A stretch of DNA of 59,728 nucleotides from positions 1-59,728 of the forward strand of contig JAYTTF010000155.1 of the NCBI GenBank assembly GCA_043745195.1. Reading direction: 5' to 3'. A program made the position numbers and the translations under genes. This stretch comes from JANXSF01 sp043745195. Its GTDB lineage: Bacteria; Acidobacteriota; Terriglobia; Bryobacterales; Bryobacteraceae. The notes below the pieces were generated by a model. That model did not search any database and was not told the origin of the DNA. It saw only the letters and a program-made list of their open reading frames with translations. This document shows positions 1 to 9,314 of the stretch, piece after piece (positions within the stretch are counted from its first letter, which is position 1; each line of letters begins with the position of its first letter).

Positions 1-53
1 CTTCTTCGGTACTCATCCATCTCTCTATTTTGCAGCACTGTGGCTCGAAGCGA

Positions 54-70
54 CCCGCCTGAAAGGCGGG
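54..70. repeat. perfect 7-bp hairpin beside the truncated receptor end
   Basis: CCCGCCT-gaa-AGGCGGG forms a perfect 7-bp stem with a 3-nt loop, just beyond the stop codon of the TonB receptor ORF on the minus strand. No T-run follows on the minus strand, so it is a poor intrinsic terminator. A short GC-rich hairpin at the point where a barrel protein ends early would fit the end of an IS200/IS605-type or REP-type element, but no transposase lies inside the window, so this is inference only. Confidence 0.45.
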
Positions 71-74
71 GGGT

Positions 75-2450
75 TTAGACCGGGCACATTGAACTAAAAT
101 TGGCGCGAAAGGGTGCCATGCTGGAAAACTGAGCCAGCAATGTTCGCATAGGAATGGCAGAAAGGTACATGCCGTAGCCGCCGCGGATCACCATTTGCCG
201 GGCACCGCTTGTCAGCCGGTAAGCAAAACCAGCCCTTGGACCAAAATCGAAATTGTTGGAGCGGAACAAATTCGTAGAACGGTTTAGATCGGCCGCACTG
301 GAAAACTTGACTCCGATATTGTCATAAAGGCCGATGATCTTTGGAGAGGTCACACCAAGGTTGTAGTAGTGATCAAGCGGCTGCGGTAGGAGAATCGAAT
401 GACTCTTGATGTCGAAAGAGTTCAATAAGTCATTTGCCTCGCTCATCGCCGGATTGATGTCCCACCGTAGGCCTGGCGTGATGGTCAATCGGTCTGAAAC
501 TTTGTAGTTGTCTTGGATATATACTGCAGAATTGCGATCGGTAATGTGCATCAGTCCGCGCTTCAATCCCGCAGAATAAGTGGATGCATAGCCCAGGAAG
601 AAATTTGCACCGTCAAAGCCTGTCAGTGGGGTTGCAGCAGGAGCAGTGGCCGATCCGGTGGTGCTGCTCATCAAGGACGTTGCCAGACTATTGAATGCGG
701 CGGAACCGGAGATCGCTCCCTGATCCGGTTGTAGTGTTAGCTTTTCAATATGCCAACGCCAACCGAAGCCCAGATTGTGCGTCCGTTTGATCAGTGAGTA
801 GTTTTGTTCAGCGTTGGTCACAATGCTTCGAAGAAATCGCCGATTGTCTCCTTCAATGTAACCAGTAAAACCATTGCTGGTAATGTTTGGCCAGCCAATT
901 TCATTAAAAGGATTCGGCAGCCCCAAAGTCTGAGACCAATTCAGATCCTCACCACCGGTGACGATGCGGATTGTCTGCCAATTTCGGCTAACCAGTGTTT
1001 CGGCGAACAAGGTGGGCGAAAAAATGTGAGTCCAGCTTATGGATCCGGCAATCACCTCCTGCGGCTGGAAGGTGACGTTGGCCTCGTAATTCTTTGTTGG
1101 AACACCAGTCCCCGCACCCGATGCGATGCCGACTGATCGCCCACTGCCAAAGTTCGTCTTTGCCCAAATGTTGTCTGTATTTGTTAACCGGTGATCCATC
1201 CGAATGGTGGTGGGGGCACTGCTGGTATTAGAGCTTGGCACTGGTATTTTCAAATTCGTAGTAACAAGAGGATTGGTTATGTCACGGGGAAACGGGGTGA
1301 TTTCGTAAATGAACTTGGCAAGTGGACTGATTCTGTTAATTGGAATCACGTTCCCATTGAAGGGAAGGCGATTGGCGAACACCCGCCCATTATCTGCGGT
1401 TTGAGTTGACGTCGTCAAAGGGTCGTAAAGGGTGAGCGCGCGGCCCAGACTATCGGAGATGCCTCCAAAATTCCCATTGCGCATGGCTGCAGTGGGCACT
1501 GCATAGTCGCGCGTTGAACCTTGGCGCTGTTCTGCTCCTTCACGGGAAAAGAACCAGAACGTTCGATTCATTCCATTGTATAGACGCTTGCCATTGAGCC
1601 CGAACGAAGGCAATACTACTGGCCCACCCATGGACCCGCCAAATTCGTTGCGAATCAATTTAGGAGTCGAATATGGTGCGCCGTTCAAGTTCACATCCTG
1701 CCGTGCCCGAGCCACCCCAAACGCATTATTACGAACCGTTTCATACACCGCACCATGCAACTTGTTAGTGCCGCTTTTAGTTGTCACAATTACCGACGCC
1801 GGCCGGTTGTAACGGGCCGAAGAAGTGCTGGTTTCAACCCGCACTTCACCGATGGAATCAAGCCCCTGCAATCCCAAAGCACCGCCGTTTTCCCGATTGT
1901 TGGCAGCTGCGCCGTCCTGCACAAAATCCACCGAATAGTTCATCAAACCGTTGACTCGTGAACCTTCAACTCCCGGCGTCACGTCTTCGATTAGCGTCAA
2001 AAGGCTCCGTCCATTCACTGGCAATTCTTGAATGCGCGAAGCGTCAAGAGTGCTTCCTTGCGTCGGATCCGTAGTATTTACAAGCGCGACGCTGCTTGTC
2101 ACTACGACTGTTTCAGTCACCTGCCCGGGCGAAAGCACCGGACTGATCTCCGCGATTTTTCCAGTCTCAAGAGTTAACTCGGCTTCCCAGGTCTTCATTC
2201 CAGGGGAAGACACTTTCACTTGGTATGTACCGATGATGAGTGAGGGTGTGGAAAAGTAGCCTTCTTTGTTGGTAACCGAAGAGGTTGTTACACCAGTTCC
2301 CAGGTTTGAAATTGTCAATTTGGCCGAAGGCACCACTGCACCGCTGGAATCGTGCACTGCACCCTGAATAGTTCCGCCACCACCACTGGACTGGGCACAA
2401 ATTTCGGAGATTGTAAGTAGCGAAGTGATGAGCGCAAGCGCGAGACGCAT
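75..2450 (-). CDS. TonB-dependent receptor, Oar-like with carboxypeptidase-regulatory domain, C-terminally truncated
   Basis: Outer-membrane receptor for TonB-driven uptake; the substrate cannot be told. Residues 1-19 form a signal peptide (cleavage near ICAQ). A CarboxypepD_reg/Cna-B-like domain follows at about 25-115 (TIQGAVHDSSGAVVPSA, then EGYFSTPSLIIGTYQV), then a plug domain at about 125-235 (ELPVNGRSLLTL) and barrel strands to the end. Related Oar-type receptors, as I recall, run to about 1000-1200 residues; this one stops at 791 after PFRANFSSMCPV, so a few hundred residues of barrel and the closing C-terminal strand are missing. It is third in a minus-strand operon after the DUF1592 and DUF1552 genes, 43 bp downstream of the latter. 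It is probably nonfunctional or a recent disruption, unless a frameshift continues outside the window. Confidence 0.8.
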   Translation of the reverse strand: MRLALALITSLLTISEICAQSSGGGGTIQGAVHDSSGAVVPSAKLTISNLGTGVTTSSVTNKEGYFSTPSLIIGTYQVKVSSPGMKTWEAELTLETGKIAEISPVLSPGQVTETVVVTSSVALVNTTDPTQGSTLDASRIQELPVNGRSLLTLIEDVTPGVEGSRVNGLMNYSVDFVQDGAAANNRENGGALGLQGLDSIGEVRVETSTSSARYNRPASVIVTTKSGTNKLHGAVYETVRNNAFGVARARQDVNLNGAPYSTPKLIRNEFGGSMGGPVVLPSFGLNGKRLYNGMNRTFWFFSREGAEQRQGSTRDYAVPTAAMRNGNFGGISDSLGRALTLYDPLTTSTQTADNGRVFANRLPFNGNVIPINRISPLAKFIYEITPFPRDITNPLVTTNLKIPVPSSNTSSAPTTIRMDHRLTNTDNIWAKTNFGSGRSVGIASGAGTGVPTKNYEANVTFQPQEVIAGSISWTHIFSPTLFAETLVSRNWQTIRIVTGGEDLNWSQTLGLPNPFNEIGWPNITSNGFTGYIEGDNRRFLRSIVTNAEQNYSLIKRTHNLGFGWRWHIEKLTLQPDQGAISGSAAFNSLATSLMSSTTGSATAPAATPLTGFDGANFFLGYASTYSAGLKRGLMHITDRNSAVYIQDNYKVSDRLTITPGLRWDINPAMSEANDLLNSFDIKSHSILLPQPLDHYYNLGVTSPKIIGLYDNIGVKFSSAADLNRSTNLFRSNNFDFGPRAGFAYRLTSGARQMVIRGGYGMYLSAIPMRTLLAQFSSMAPFRANFSSMCPV

Positions 2451-2493
2451 GCGTTAACTATATGTAATTTTGAAAGGATTTACTATTGACTAC

Positions 2494-3819
2494 TTAGCCC
2501 ATCAAACCACTCAGTCTCTGCGTTGCCGTGGGGAATTTCTCAATGTTTGCCTGCATTACTTCATCCGCTACGGTTAGGTAAAGATCTGCCACGGTGCCGG
2601 TCATCTTTGAATGAACACCAGTAACCATCTTGGGATTTGCATGTCCGGCAATGATCGCCGCCATGCCATTATTCTTGTGGTCATTCGCTTCAGCATGTTC
2701 GTGCACGTACAGCAGGCAGGTGTTGTCGAACACCGTCTTGCCACCTTCAGGAATCGACCTCAATTTATTGCATAGGTAAGCGAACTCTTCAGCGTGCCAT
2801 TTACAGATATCCCGCATGGTGCGATTTCCGGCTAACTTCTCGGGAGTGTTTGATGGGACATCGCCGTGTGTGTAATCGTGATGCCGACCATGGGTGTATC
2901 CTAACCATGGAAATCGCGAAAGACCTTGGCACTTGGTCAACATGTAGCTGGCCACACGGGTCTGCCTGGAAGCGAATGCATGGGCTAATAAATCGGATTG
3001 CAGACGGGCGATACGCGGCCAATCCTTCATGTCGCCATCGTAATCGGGTGCATCCACTTTCCGGTAATTGGCGGGCAGCCCTTCAATCGCTCTCTCCATA
3101 TCGCGGACCGATTGTAGATGCTCATCCACCTTACCCAGATCCTCTTTGCCGAGGATCTTCCGCAGACCGCCAAGATCTTCGCGCACTGCGTCAAGGATGC
3201 TGTGCTTACGAGTAACCCAACCTTCTTCGCGAACTCCAAACAGGCGGTCGAACAGCTTGTGCGGCAGCATTTCAGGGGGCAGTGGGCGATCATACCCGGC
3301 CCAGCTCATATTGCGCTGAATGCTTTCACCAAACGATTCCTGGGAAACCCCGATTTGAAGGGAACGGAACCTGGATGTGCCACCCAGCTTCTGCGCAATG
3401 GCCTGATCAATTGACGGACCACCCGCACCTCTACCGGTGAACTGGGTACCGCTGACAAGGGCGCTCATCGATCGGTGATGATCGTTTCCGGGACCAGGCA
3501 TGCGCGCGGCTGGATTGTCCAGACCTGTGACAATATGAATGTCTTCTTTAAAGGACTCAAGCGGCGACAAGCATGGAGTCATGGTGAAGTTTCGGCCGGT
3601 GTCAGTGGGAATCCAATATTTTTCCACAATGCCGTTGCCATTGAACCAGAACACGAAGCGGGTTTCCACCGTTTGCCCGGCCGCCCACGCCGTGCCATTT
3701 GCATTGAACATCGCGGCCAATGGAGGCAAGCCAACGCGGATAGCGGTTCCGGCCAGAGTGGCTCCGCTAAGGAATCGGCGGCGCGAGATATTTGTAGGCT
3801 TGGTCCAAACGTTGCTCAT
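2494..3819 (-). CDS. DUF1552 domain protein, Tat-exported
   Basis: A 441-residue protein with a twin-arginine signal near the N-terminus (SRRRFLSGATLAGTAI, residues 12-27) followed by a DUF1552-type body. DUF1552 proteins are common in Planctomycetes and Acidobacteria and are usually encoded next to DUF1592/PSD-type cytochromes, as here, where only 12 bp separate it from the upstream cytochrome-like gene. Histidine-rich stretches (GRHHDYTHGD, then YVHEHAEANDH) suggest metal or phosphate chemistry reminiscent of the alkaline-phosphatase-like DUF1501 family, but no reaction is established. It probably acts in the periplasm as partner of the cytochrome-like protein. Confidence 0.85.
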   Translation of the reverse strand: MSNVWTKPTNISRRRFLSGATLAGTAIRVGLPPLAAMFNANGTAWAAGQTVETRFVFWFNGNGIVEKYWIPTDTGRNFTMTPCLSPLESFKEDIHIVTGLDNPAARMPGPGNDHHRSMSALVSGTQFTGRGAGGPSIDQAIAQKLGGTSRFRSLQIGVSQESFGESIQRNMSWAGYDRPLPPEMLPHKLFDRLFGVREEGWVTRKHSILDAVREDLGGLRKILGKEDLGKVDEHLQSVRDMERAIEGLPANYRKVDAPDYDGDMKDWPRIARLQSDLLAHAFASRQTRVASYMLTKCQGLSRFPWLGYTHGRHHDYTHGDVPSNTPEKLAGNRTMRDICKWHAEEFAYLCNKLRSIPEGGKTVFDNTCLLYVHEHAEANDHKNNGMAAIIAGHANPKMVTGVHSKMTGTVADLYLTVADEVMQANIEKFPTATQRLSGLMG

Positions 3820-3831
3820 GGGTTCCTCGGG

Positions 3832-5772
3832 TTAAGGGGCAAACTCGCTACGGGTAACTATTGTAATCATAAGCTCTTTCAATTTGAATTGCGAGCCCGT
3901 AAATTCAGCCATTGCCTGATCCAGTACCGGTTGATCGGCACGGGTTTCGGTGCGTCCCAGGCAGTAGCGGAAAATTTGCTTCACCACACAGGCCCGGCAG
4001 GCGACACTTTCTGACAGAATCTTGCCCAGTTGCCTCGGGTTCTGAAATTCGGAATTGCGCAGGCCTGCCACGGAGCCGGTGATATCGATGGGCAGTTCAA
4101 CGTCCAATTTAGCCTTGCTGTCATCTTTTCTATCTCGCACCGCGTGGGCCATGAACTTTTCCTGATAACCTCCCGCAGCATCGAACTTTTCCAGACCGAA
4201 ACCGATAGGGTCAATAAGTTTGTGGCAACTGGCGCAACTTTCGTTTGTGAGATGTTCCGCTAACCGGTCCCGATTCGTCATGGGCCGATCCTCTCTCACT
4301 TCAGGCAGATTAGTGTTGACTCCTGGAGGAGGCTGCGGTACATGCTGGCAAAGAAGCTGTTCCCTTACGAACAAGCCACGGGCAGTTGGGGAAGTCTCCA
4401 CCGGTTTCGAGGTTTGTACCAAAACACTGCCATGAGTTAGGACACCGGAGCGCATGGAATCAACCGGAAAGTTCACCTTGGCAAATGGCTCATCAGGAAC
4501 GGGGAATTTGTAAAGTGCGGCCAAATCGGCATTCAAGAAGCTGTAGGAGGCTGAAACGAATTCCATGAAATTGGCTTCGTTCCACACTAATTGGTGAAGG
4601 AAACGACGAGTTTCTTCGTTCATGGCAAGGGCCAGTTCGCGAGTGAACATGGGGAACAAACGGCGATCTTTCAATTGACTTGTAACGCGATCAAAACGAA
4701 ACCACTGCGAGATGAATTCCTCAAAACCTGTTTTGGATCTATCACTTGCCAGCATCTTTCGGGCAAGACGCTCCATTCCTGCGGAATCGTTCAGTTTCCC
4801 CGTTTGGGCTTGGAGTAGAGTTTCGTCATCAGGGGTAGTGTCCCAGAAAAAGTAGGACAGGCGAGCTGCGCGAGCGTAAGCTTTCCACTTTGGATTGGTG
4901 GTGCGTTCCAGACGGAACAGGAAATTGGGCGACTGTAACATGGCTTCAACCGTGGCTTGTATGCCCGACCAGAAATTGTTCCCCCGCTTGGCTTCAGAGG
5001 AGAACAAACGGCTGTACCGGATCTGTTCTTCCGGTTCTAAAGGCCGACGAAAAGCACGGCGGCCAAACTGGCGGATAAATTGTTCGCGGCAAACAGAATC
5101 AGTGGGACTGGCTGGCTTGCAGAAAACCAATTCCTTAGCTTGACGCTGAACGGCGGCAGCGGCAAGGTTCTCCGCTGCGGTTGCATAATTTTCGGCAAGC
5201 AGTGGAGAAAGGCTTTGGCCCTGGATTTGATTCTTGAAGCCGTTGATAAAGTCTTCGGGAGGAAATTGGGCCGCAGGGTTTGAAGCATCTCCAAGCAGAT
5301 CCCGAACCGTGTTGTTGTACTGACTATGGGTGAGCCGCCGCAAGGTTTCTGTTGCTGCGACTTTGCGTTTCGGGGCGGGAGGCGTTAATGCCAGGAGTTC
5401 CTGGGACGAAAGCCCAGCCAGATATCCAATCCAGGATTCGAGCATTTTTTCATCGGGGCTATTCTGTGCGATACGCATGCCACCGGAATGCTTCAACCGA
5501 TTGGTCGGTTTTCTAAGCAGCAAGCTCTGTGCGGGAGTCTTCGGATTCACCCAGCGCTGCAATTGCAGTCCGAAGATTTCGCGCTCCACATCGCTTGCGT
5601 CTAATTCGGGGAATAGAAGATTAGTTGGACCAGCAACTCCGTCGGAGACATGGCATGTTCGGCAATTTGCCTTTTCCAATGCCGGGTACAAGTTTTGAAT
5701 AAACCAAGGTGCATTGATGGTTTGTGGCCAAGCGGTAAGGGCGATGGCGACGAACAGGGCGAGAAGTCGCAT
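3832..5772 (-). CDS. DUF1592/DUF1588-type protein with two CXXCH heme motifs
   Basis: A 646-residue exported protein of the planctomycete-type PSD group. The start at 5772 is preferred because it opens a clean signal peptide (MRLLALFVAIALTAWPQ); the frame stays open further upstream but that extension has no signal character and would run into the divergent gene's leader. CRTCH (residues 37-41) is a heme c attachment site near the N-terminus. The middle carries DUF1587/DUF1595/DUF1592-like segments (TLRRLTHSQYNNTVRDLLGD; then RLSYFFWDTTPDDETL). NESCASCHKLIDPIGFGLE near the C-terminus is the DUF1588 heme-like motif. First gene of the minus-strand operon leading into DUF1552 and the TonB receptor. 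The role is probably periplasmic electron transfer or oxidation of an unknown substrate. Confidence 0.85.
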   Translation of the reverse strand: MRLLALFVAIALTAWPQTINAPWFIQNLYPALEKANCRTCHVSDGVAGPTNLLFPELDASDVEREIFGLQLQRWVNPKTPAQSLLLRKPTNRLKHSGGMRIAQNSPDEKMLESWIGYLAGLSSQELLALTPPAPKRKVAATETLRRLTHSQYNNTVRDLLGDASNPAAQFPPEDFINGFKNQIQGQSLSPLLAENYATAAENLAAAAVQRQAKELVFCKPASPTDSVCREQFIRQFGRRAFRRPLEPEEQIRYSRLFSSEAKRGNNFWSGIQATVEAMLQSPNFLFRLERTTNPKWKAYARAARLSYFFWDTTPDDETLLQAQTGKLNDSAGMERLARKMLASDRSKTGFEEFISQWFRFDRVTSQLKDRRLFPMFTRELALAMNEETRRFLHQLVWNEANFMEFVSASYSFLNADLAALYKFPVPDEPFAKVNFPVDSMRSGVLTHGSVLVQTSKPVETSPTARGLFVREQLLCQHVPQPPPGVNTNLPEVREDRPMTNRDRLAEHLTNESCASCHKLIDPIGFGLEKFDAAGGYQEKFMAHAVRDRKDDSKAKLDVELPIDITGSVAGLRNSEFQNPRQLGKILSESVACRACVVKQIFRYCLGRTETRADQPVLDQAMAEFTGSQFKLKELMITIVTRSEFAP

Positions 5773-5827
5773 GACAATGTTTATCGTAACAACTGTTTCG
5801 GCAACTTGGATATAGTGAAGGGGAATC

Positions 5828-6577
5828 ATGAACAAGTTCATTCTTGTAGTGTCTAGTGGGTTGTTGTTGCTAAGCTCCTGTGGCAGCTCAAAACCTGAAG
5901 TCAGCCCTGTGCAAAAAGATGTCCCACGGATTTCGGGGAACGGGACTGTTTCTGGAAAAGTCAGCTTCAGCGGGGAGAAACCCAAGCCAAAAGATATTAG
6001 AGGACAAATGGAGGCGGTTCCCTCCTGCCTGAAGCAGCACCGCGGTCCGATTTATTCTGAGGATGTTGTGATTGATGGAACTGGCGGCGTGAAGAATGTT
6101 TTCGTGCGAGTGAAGGACGGTTTGCCGAATCAGACCTGGCCGGTACCCGAAACGGCGGTTACGATTGACCAGAAAGGCTGCGTGTATTCGCCGCACGTGG
6201 TTGGGGCGATGGTGAATCAAAATGTGGAGTTCTCCAATTCTGATACGGTGAATCACAATATCCACCCATTGCCTCGCAATAATCGAGAATGGAATGAATC
6301 GCAGCCACCGCAGGGTGACAAAAAGATCAAAACTTTTCTAAAGGAAGAGATCATGGTGCCGATAAAGTGTAATGTGCATCCTTGGATGCGGGTGTTCGTA
6401 GGAGTCTCCTCGCACCCATTCTTCGCAGTCACCGGCGAGGAGGGCACATTCACCATTAAAAGGTTACCTGCGGGCGAATACACATTAGAAGCCTGGCATG
6501 AACAATTCGGCATCCAAGAAGTAAAGGTAAAAGTTGGGGAGAACGATTCAGCGACTGCCGCCTTCATTTTTAAGTAG
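5828..6577 (+). CDS. cupredoxin-like lipoprotein with C-terminal carboxypeptidase-regulatory domain
   Basis: A 249-residue lipoprotein: the lipobox LLSSC sets lipidation at Cys18. Central residues look like a plastocyanin/type I copper fold, with a His in NHNIHPLP and the loop CNVHPWM providing the usual Cys-X2-His-X2-Met-like ligands. The last 45 residues (GTFTIKRLPAGEYTLEAWH) form a carboxypeptidase-regulatory-like beta sandwich. It sits just upstream of heme A and heme O synthases and a SCO protein, which points to a role in respiratory electron transfer or copper handling at the membrane outer face. It is transcribed divergently from the DUF1592 gene with only 55 bp between the starts. 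The ATG at 5828 follows a GAAGGGGA ribosome site. Confidence 0.8.
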   Translation: MNKFILVVSSGLLLLSSCGSSKPEVSPVQKDVPRISGNGTVSGKVSFSGEKPKPKDIRGQMEAVPSCLKQHRGPIYSEDVVIDGTGGVKNVFVRVKDGLPNQTWPVPETAVTIDQKGCVYSPHVVGAMVNQNVEFSNSDTVNHNIHPLPRNNREWNESQPPQGDKKIKTFLKEEIMVPIKCNVHPWMRVFVGVSSHPFFAVTGEEGTFTIKRLPAGEYTLEAWHEQFGIQEVKVKVGENDSATAAFIFK

Positions 6578-6658
6578 ACAGCCATATTCTCGCCAGACAA
6601 GAACTTTTCGCGCTAGAATAGAATTTTAGCGGGATCCAATTTCTGCTAGGAGATTCTC

Positions 6659-7558
6659 ATGAAGAACGCTCGTCTGCATAAGTACGCATTGTTTGTCGCT
6701 TTCTGCACCTTGATGTTGGTGTTAGTAGGCGCTTCAGTAACCAGCACCGAATCTTCCCTTTCGGTCCCTGATTGGCCCCTATCCTACGGTCAAATTCTTC
6801 CAGAAATGACAGGTGGTGTGCTATTTGAAACTGGTCACCGATTGGTGGCAAAAACCGTAGGATTTCTGGTTATCATCCTGGCGATCTGGATTCAACGGGT
6901 TGACGAAAGAGCGTGGGTTCGCAAACTAGGATGGACGGCACTGGGTGTGGTTTGCCTTCAAGGTTTACTTGGTGGTTTGACGGTTTTGTTCTTGCTACCG
7001 AAGCCGGTTAGCATTTCGCACGCCTGTCTGGCTCAATTATTCTTTTCTTTAGTTGTAACGATTGCTTTGGTTACGTCCCCTGGGTGGCGACTGGGAGTTG
7101 AATTGGTTGAAGACGCCGGAAAGCCTTCTTTCCGCACACTAGCAATGGTTACGCCGGTTGCAGTGCTTATCCAAATCGCTTTGGGTGCCGGATTCCGTCA
7201 CCATGTCCTCAACATTCTTCCGCATATTGCCGGTGCGCTCATTGTGACGTCCTTGGTGATGTATACAGCAATCGCGGTTATGGCGCAGTTCCCAAATCAT
7301 AAAGCATTGAAACAAGCAGCCACCTCCCTGTTGGGAATTACCAGTATGCAAGTGGTGTTGGGTGTCGCCGCTTATGCCAGCCGCCTTGCATCGGCAGGCG
7401 CTCTCGCACCGCCAACTTCCACCATTTGGTACACGGTTCTCCATGTGGGTGTGGGAGGATTGACCATGGCAGCGAGTGTTGTGCTGGCAATTCAGATTCG
7501 TAGAAACGTGGTAGTAGCAGTAGAAGTCCCGGAGCAAAAGTTGGCAATGGCATCATGA
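6659..7558 (+). CDS. ctaA: heme A synthase (COX15/CtaA family)
   Basis: Converts heme O to heme A for aa3-type cytochrome oxidase in the inner membrane. The 299 residues hold about eight hydrophobic segments arranged as two four-helix halves. The family histidines are visible as ETGHRLVAK and HACLAQLFF in the first half and RHHVLNILPHIAGAL and VLHVGVGG in the second. The N-terminus keeps the SVPDWPLSYG motif typical of the family. A TAGGAG ribosome site precedes the ATG. Its stop overlaps the start of the next gene (ctaB) by 4 bp, so the two heme-modification steps are translationally coupled. Confidence 0.93.
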   Translation: MKNARLHKYALFVAFCTLMLVLVGASVTSTESSLSVPDWPLSYGQILPEMTGGVLFETGHRLVAKTVGFLVIILAIWIQRVDERAWVRKLGWTALGVVCLQGLLGGLTVLFLLPKPVSISHACLAQLFFSLVVTIALVTSPGWRLGVELVEDAGKPSFRTLAMVTPVAVLIQIALGAGFRHHVLNILPHIAGALIVTSLVMYTAIAVMAQFPNHKALKQAATSLLGITSMQVVLGVAAYASRLASAGALAPPTSTIWYTVLHVGVGGLTMAASVVLAIQIRRNVVVAVEVPEQKLAMAS

Positions 7559-8406
7559 ACAGTTATCTGGAACTAACCAAGCCTCGCATCACCTGGCTGA
7601 TTTTAATGAGCACGGCAATCGGCTATTTTTTTGGATGGGATGGCACTTGGAACGGTTGGCTGTTATTGCACACAATCCTTGGAACGGGGCTGATTGCCTC
7701 GGGTACTGCTGCACTTAACCAATGGTACGAGCACGATGCAGATGCCAAAATGCTGCGGACGAACAAGCGCCCAATCCCATCCGGCCGGGTGAATGCAACC
7801 AATGCTTTGTGGTTTGGGATCGCTATCGCGGCACTTGGGTTCGTGGAGTTATCTTGGGGCGTCAATCTTTTAACTGGACTGCTTGGACTCTTCACGCTTG
7901 TCAGCTATCTATTTATATACACCCCAATGAAGCAAAAGTCGTGGCTATCCACCACTGTAGGCGCAGTGCCGGGGGCAATGCCTCCGATGATCGGATTTGC
8001 CGCAGCCAAGGGCGCTTTAACTGTTGAAGCCTGGATTCTATTCGCCATTTTGTTCCTGTGGCAGTTCCCCCATTTCTACGCAATCGCTTGGATGTATCGC
8101 GAAGATTATGGCCGCGCGGGAATCCGCATGCTGCCGGTGGTGGAACCGGACGGCAATTCAACATCGCGGCACATGGTCGCTTTTTCATTGGCATTAATCC
8201 CAGTGAGCCTGTTGCCTGCCTTCTATGCTATGTCTGGAAAGTTTTATCTGGTTGGCGCACTGATGATGGGAATGGCTTTCTTATACGCAAGCTGGCAGGT
8301 TTTCTCAGACCGCTCTTTACTCAACGCTCGTGGAGTCCTTAAAGCATCGGTTATCTATTTGCCTCTGCTTTATTGTCTAATGGTTCTTGACCGGACCAAC
8401 TTGTGA
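7555..8406 (+). CDS. ctaB: protoheme IX farnesyltransferase (heme O synthase)
   Basis: UbiA-superfamily prenyltransferase that adds a farnesyl group to protoheme to give heme O, the substrate of the upstream enzyme. The 283-residue protein has multiple membrane segments and the magnesium-diphosphate motif NQWYEHDADAKMLRTNKRP at about residues 57-75, plus the second loop WMYREDYGRAGIRMLP. The start overlaps ctaA by 4 bp (ATGA) and its stop overlaps the following GTG start of the ABC ATPase gene, indicating a single operon. Confidence 0.94.
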   Translation: MNSYLELTKPRITWLILMSTAIGYFFGWDGTWNGWLLLHTILGTGLIASGTAALNQWYEHDADAKMLRTNKRPIPSGRVNATNALWFGIAIAALGFVELSWGVNLLTGLLGLFTLVSYLFIYTPMKQKSWLSTTVGAVPGAMPPMIGFAAAKGALTVEAWILFAILFLWQFPHFYAIAWMYREDYGRAGIRMLPVVEPDGNSTSRHMVAFSLALIPVSLLPAFYAMSGKFYLVGALMMGMAFLYASWQVFSDRSLLNARGVLKASVIYLPLLYCLMVLDRTNL

Positions 8407-9314
8407 TTGTTAGCGTTGAACATTTAAAATTAAATTACGGAGCACAAAGGGCACTCGAAGATGTTTCTTTCTCCGTCGAAGCCGGCGAACTTTTCGGAAT
8501 TCTTGGACCCAACGGTTCTGGAAAATCCACAATGTTTCGCATTCTGGCTACCATCGAATCCCCCCAATCAGGTAAAGCTACCATTGCCGGTCTGGACGTT
8601 GTAACGCAGGCGCAAGCCGTCCGTTCGCACATCGGTGTTGTGTTTCAATCGCAAAGCTTGGATAAGTATTTGACTGTGGAAGAGAATCTTACCAGTCAAG
8701 GGCATCTGTTTGGCATGAGTGGAACCAAGCTCAAATCGCGAATCGATGCACTGCTCGAAAAGCTACAGATCAGCGATCGTCGTTCCAGCATTTTGAAAAC
8801 GCTTTCAGGCGGTATGAAGCGGCGCGTAGAGATTGCCAAGGCGCTACTGCACAGCCCGAAAGTTTTGCTGATGGACGAACCCACTACTGGACTTGATCCA
8901 GTAGCTCGTCTGGAACTTTGGCAATACATCGATCAGCTTCGCAGAGAAACTGGAATCACTGTTATTGTGACTACTCATCTTTTAGATGAAGCAGAGCGCG
9001 CTTCGCGCCTGATGCTGATGCATATGGGTATCTCCGTCCAACAAGGGACGCCATCCCAATTGCGGGCGACCATTCCAGGAGACGTTGTGCTGATTGAGAG
9101 CGACGACCCGGAAGCGTTGCGCCAAGGGGTCTTTCTCCATTTCGGGAAACAAGTATGCACTATAGTGGACAATAAGGTTCGCACCATAGCCCCCGACGGA
9201 TCAAAATTTGTGACTGAAGTTGCTGCGGCATTTCCGAAAGCGGTACGAGGCATTTCGTATCACAAACCCACTTTGGAAGATGTATTCATGAAGGAAACTG
9301 GATCAAGTCTATGA
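8403..9314 (+). CDS. ABC transporter ATP-binding protein, DrrA/ABC-2 type
   Basis: A 303-residue ATPase that starts at GTG, overlapping the ctaB stop. Walker A is GPNGSGKST (residues 35-43), the signature is LSGGMKRR, and Walker B is VLLMDEPTTGLDP, followed by the switch-region TTHLLDEAER. A C-terminal extension of about 80 residues is typical of ABC-2/DrrA-type exporters. It is paired with the ABC-2 permease that overlaps its stop by 4 bp. Located between heme O synthase and SCO, it may serve oxidase biogenesis, for example in export of a cofactor or a thiol compound, but no substrate can be read from sequence. Confidence 0.92.
   Translation: MIVSVEHLKLNYGAQRALEDVSFSVEAGELFGILGPNGSGKSTMFRILATIESPQSGKATIAGLDVVTQAQAVRSHIGVVFQSQSLDKYLTVEENLTSQGHLFGMSGTKLKSRIDALLEKLQISDRRSSILKTLSGGMKRRVEIAKALLHSPKVLLMDEPTTGLDPVARLELWQYIDQLRRETGITVIVTTHLLDEAERASRLMLMHMGISVQQGTPSQLRATIPGDVVLIESDDPEALRQGVFLHFGKQVCTIVDNKVRTIAPDGSKFVTEVAAAFPKAVRGISYHKPTLEDVFMKETGSSL

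Noticed and set aside
3475..4014. 179-codon plus-strand open frame
   Set aside because: Shadow of the DUF1552 and DUF1592 genes on the other strand; crosses their junction and shows no protein features.
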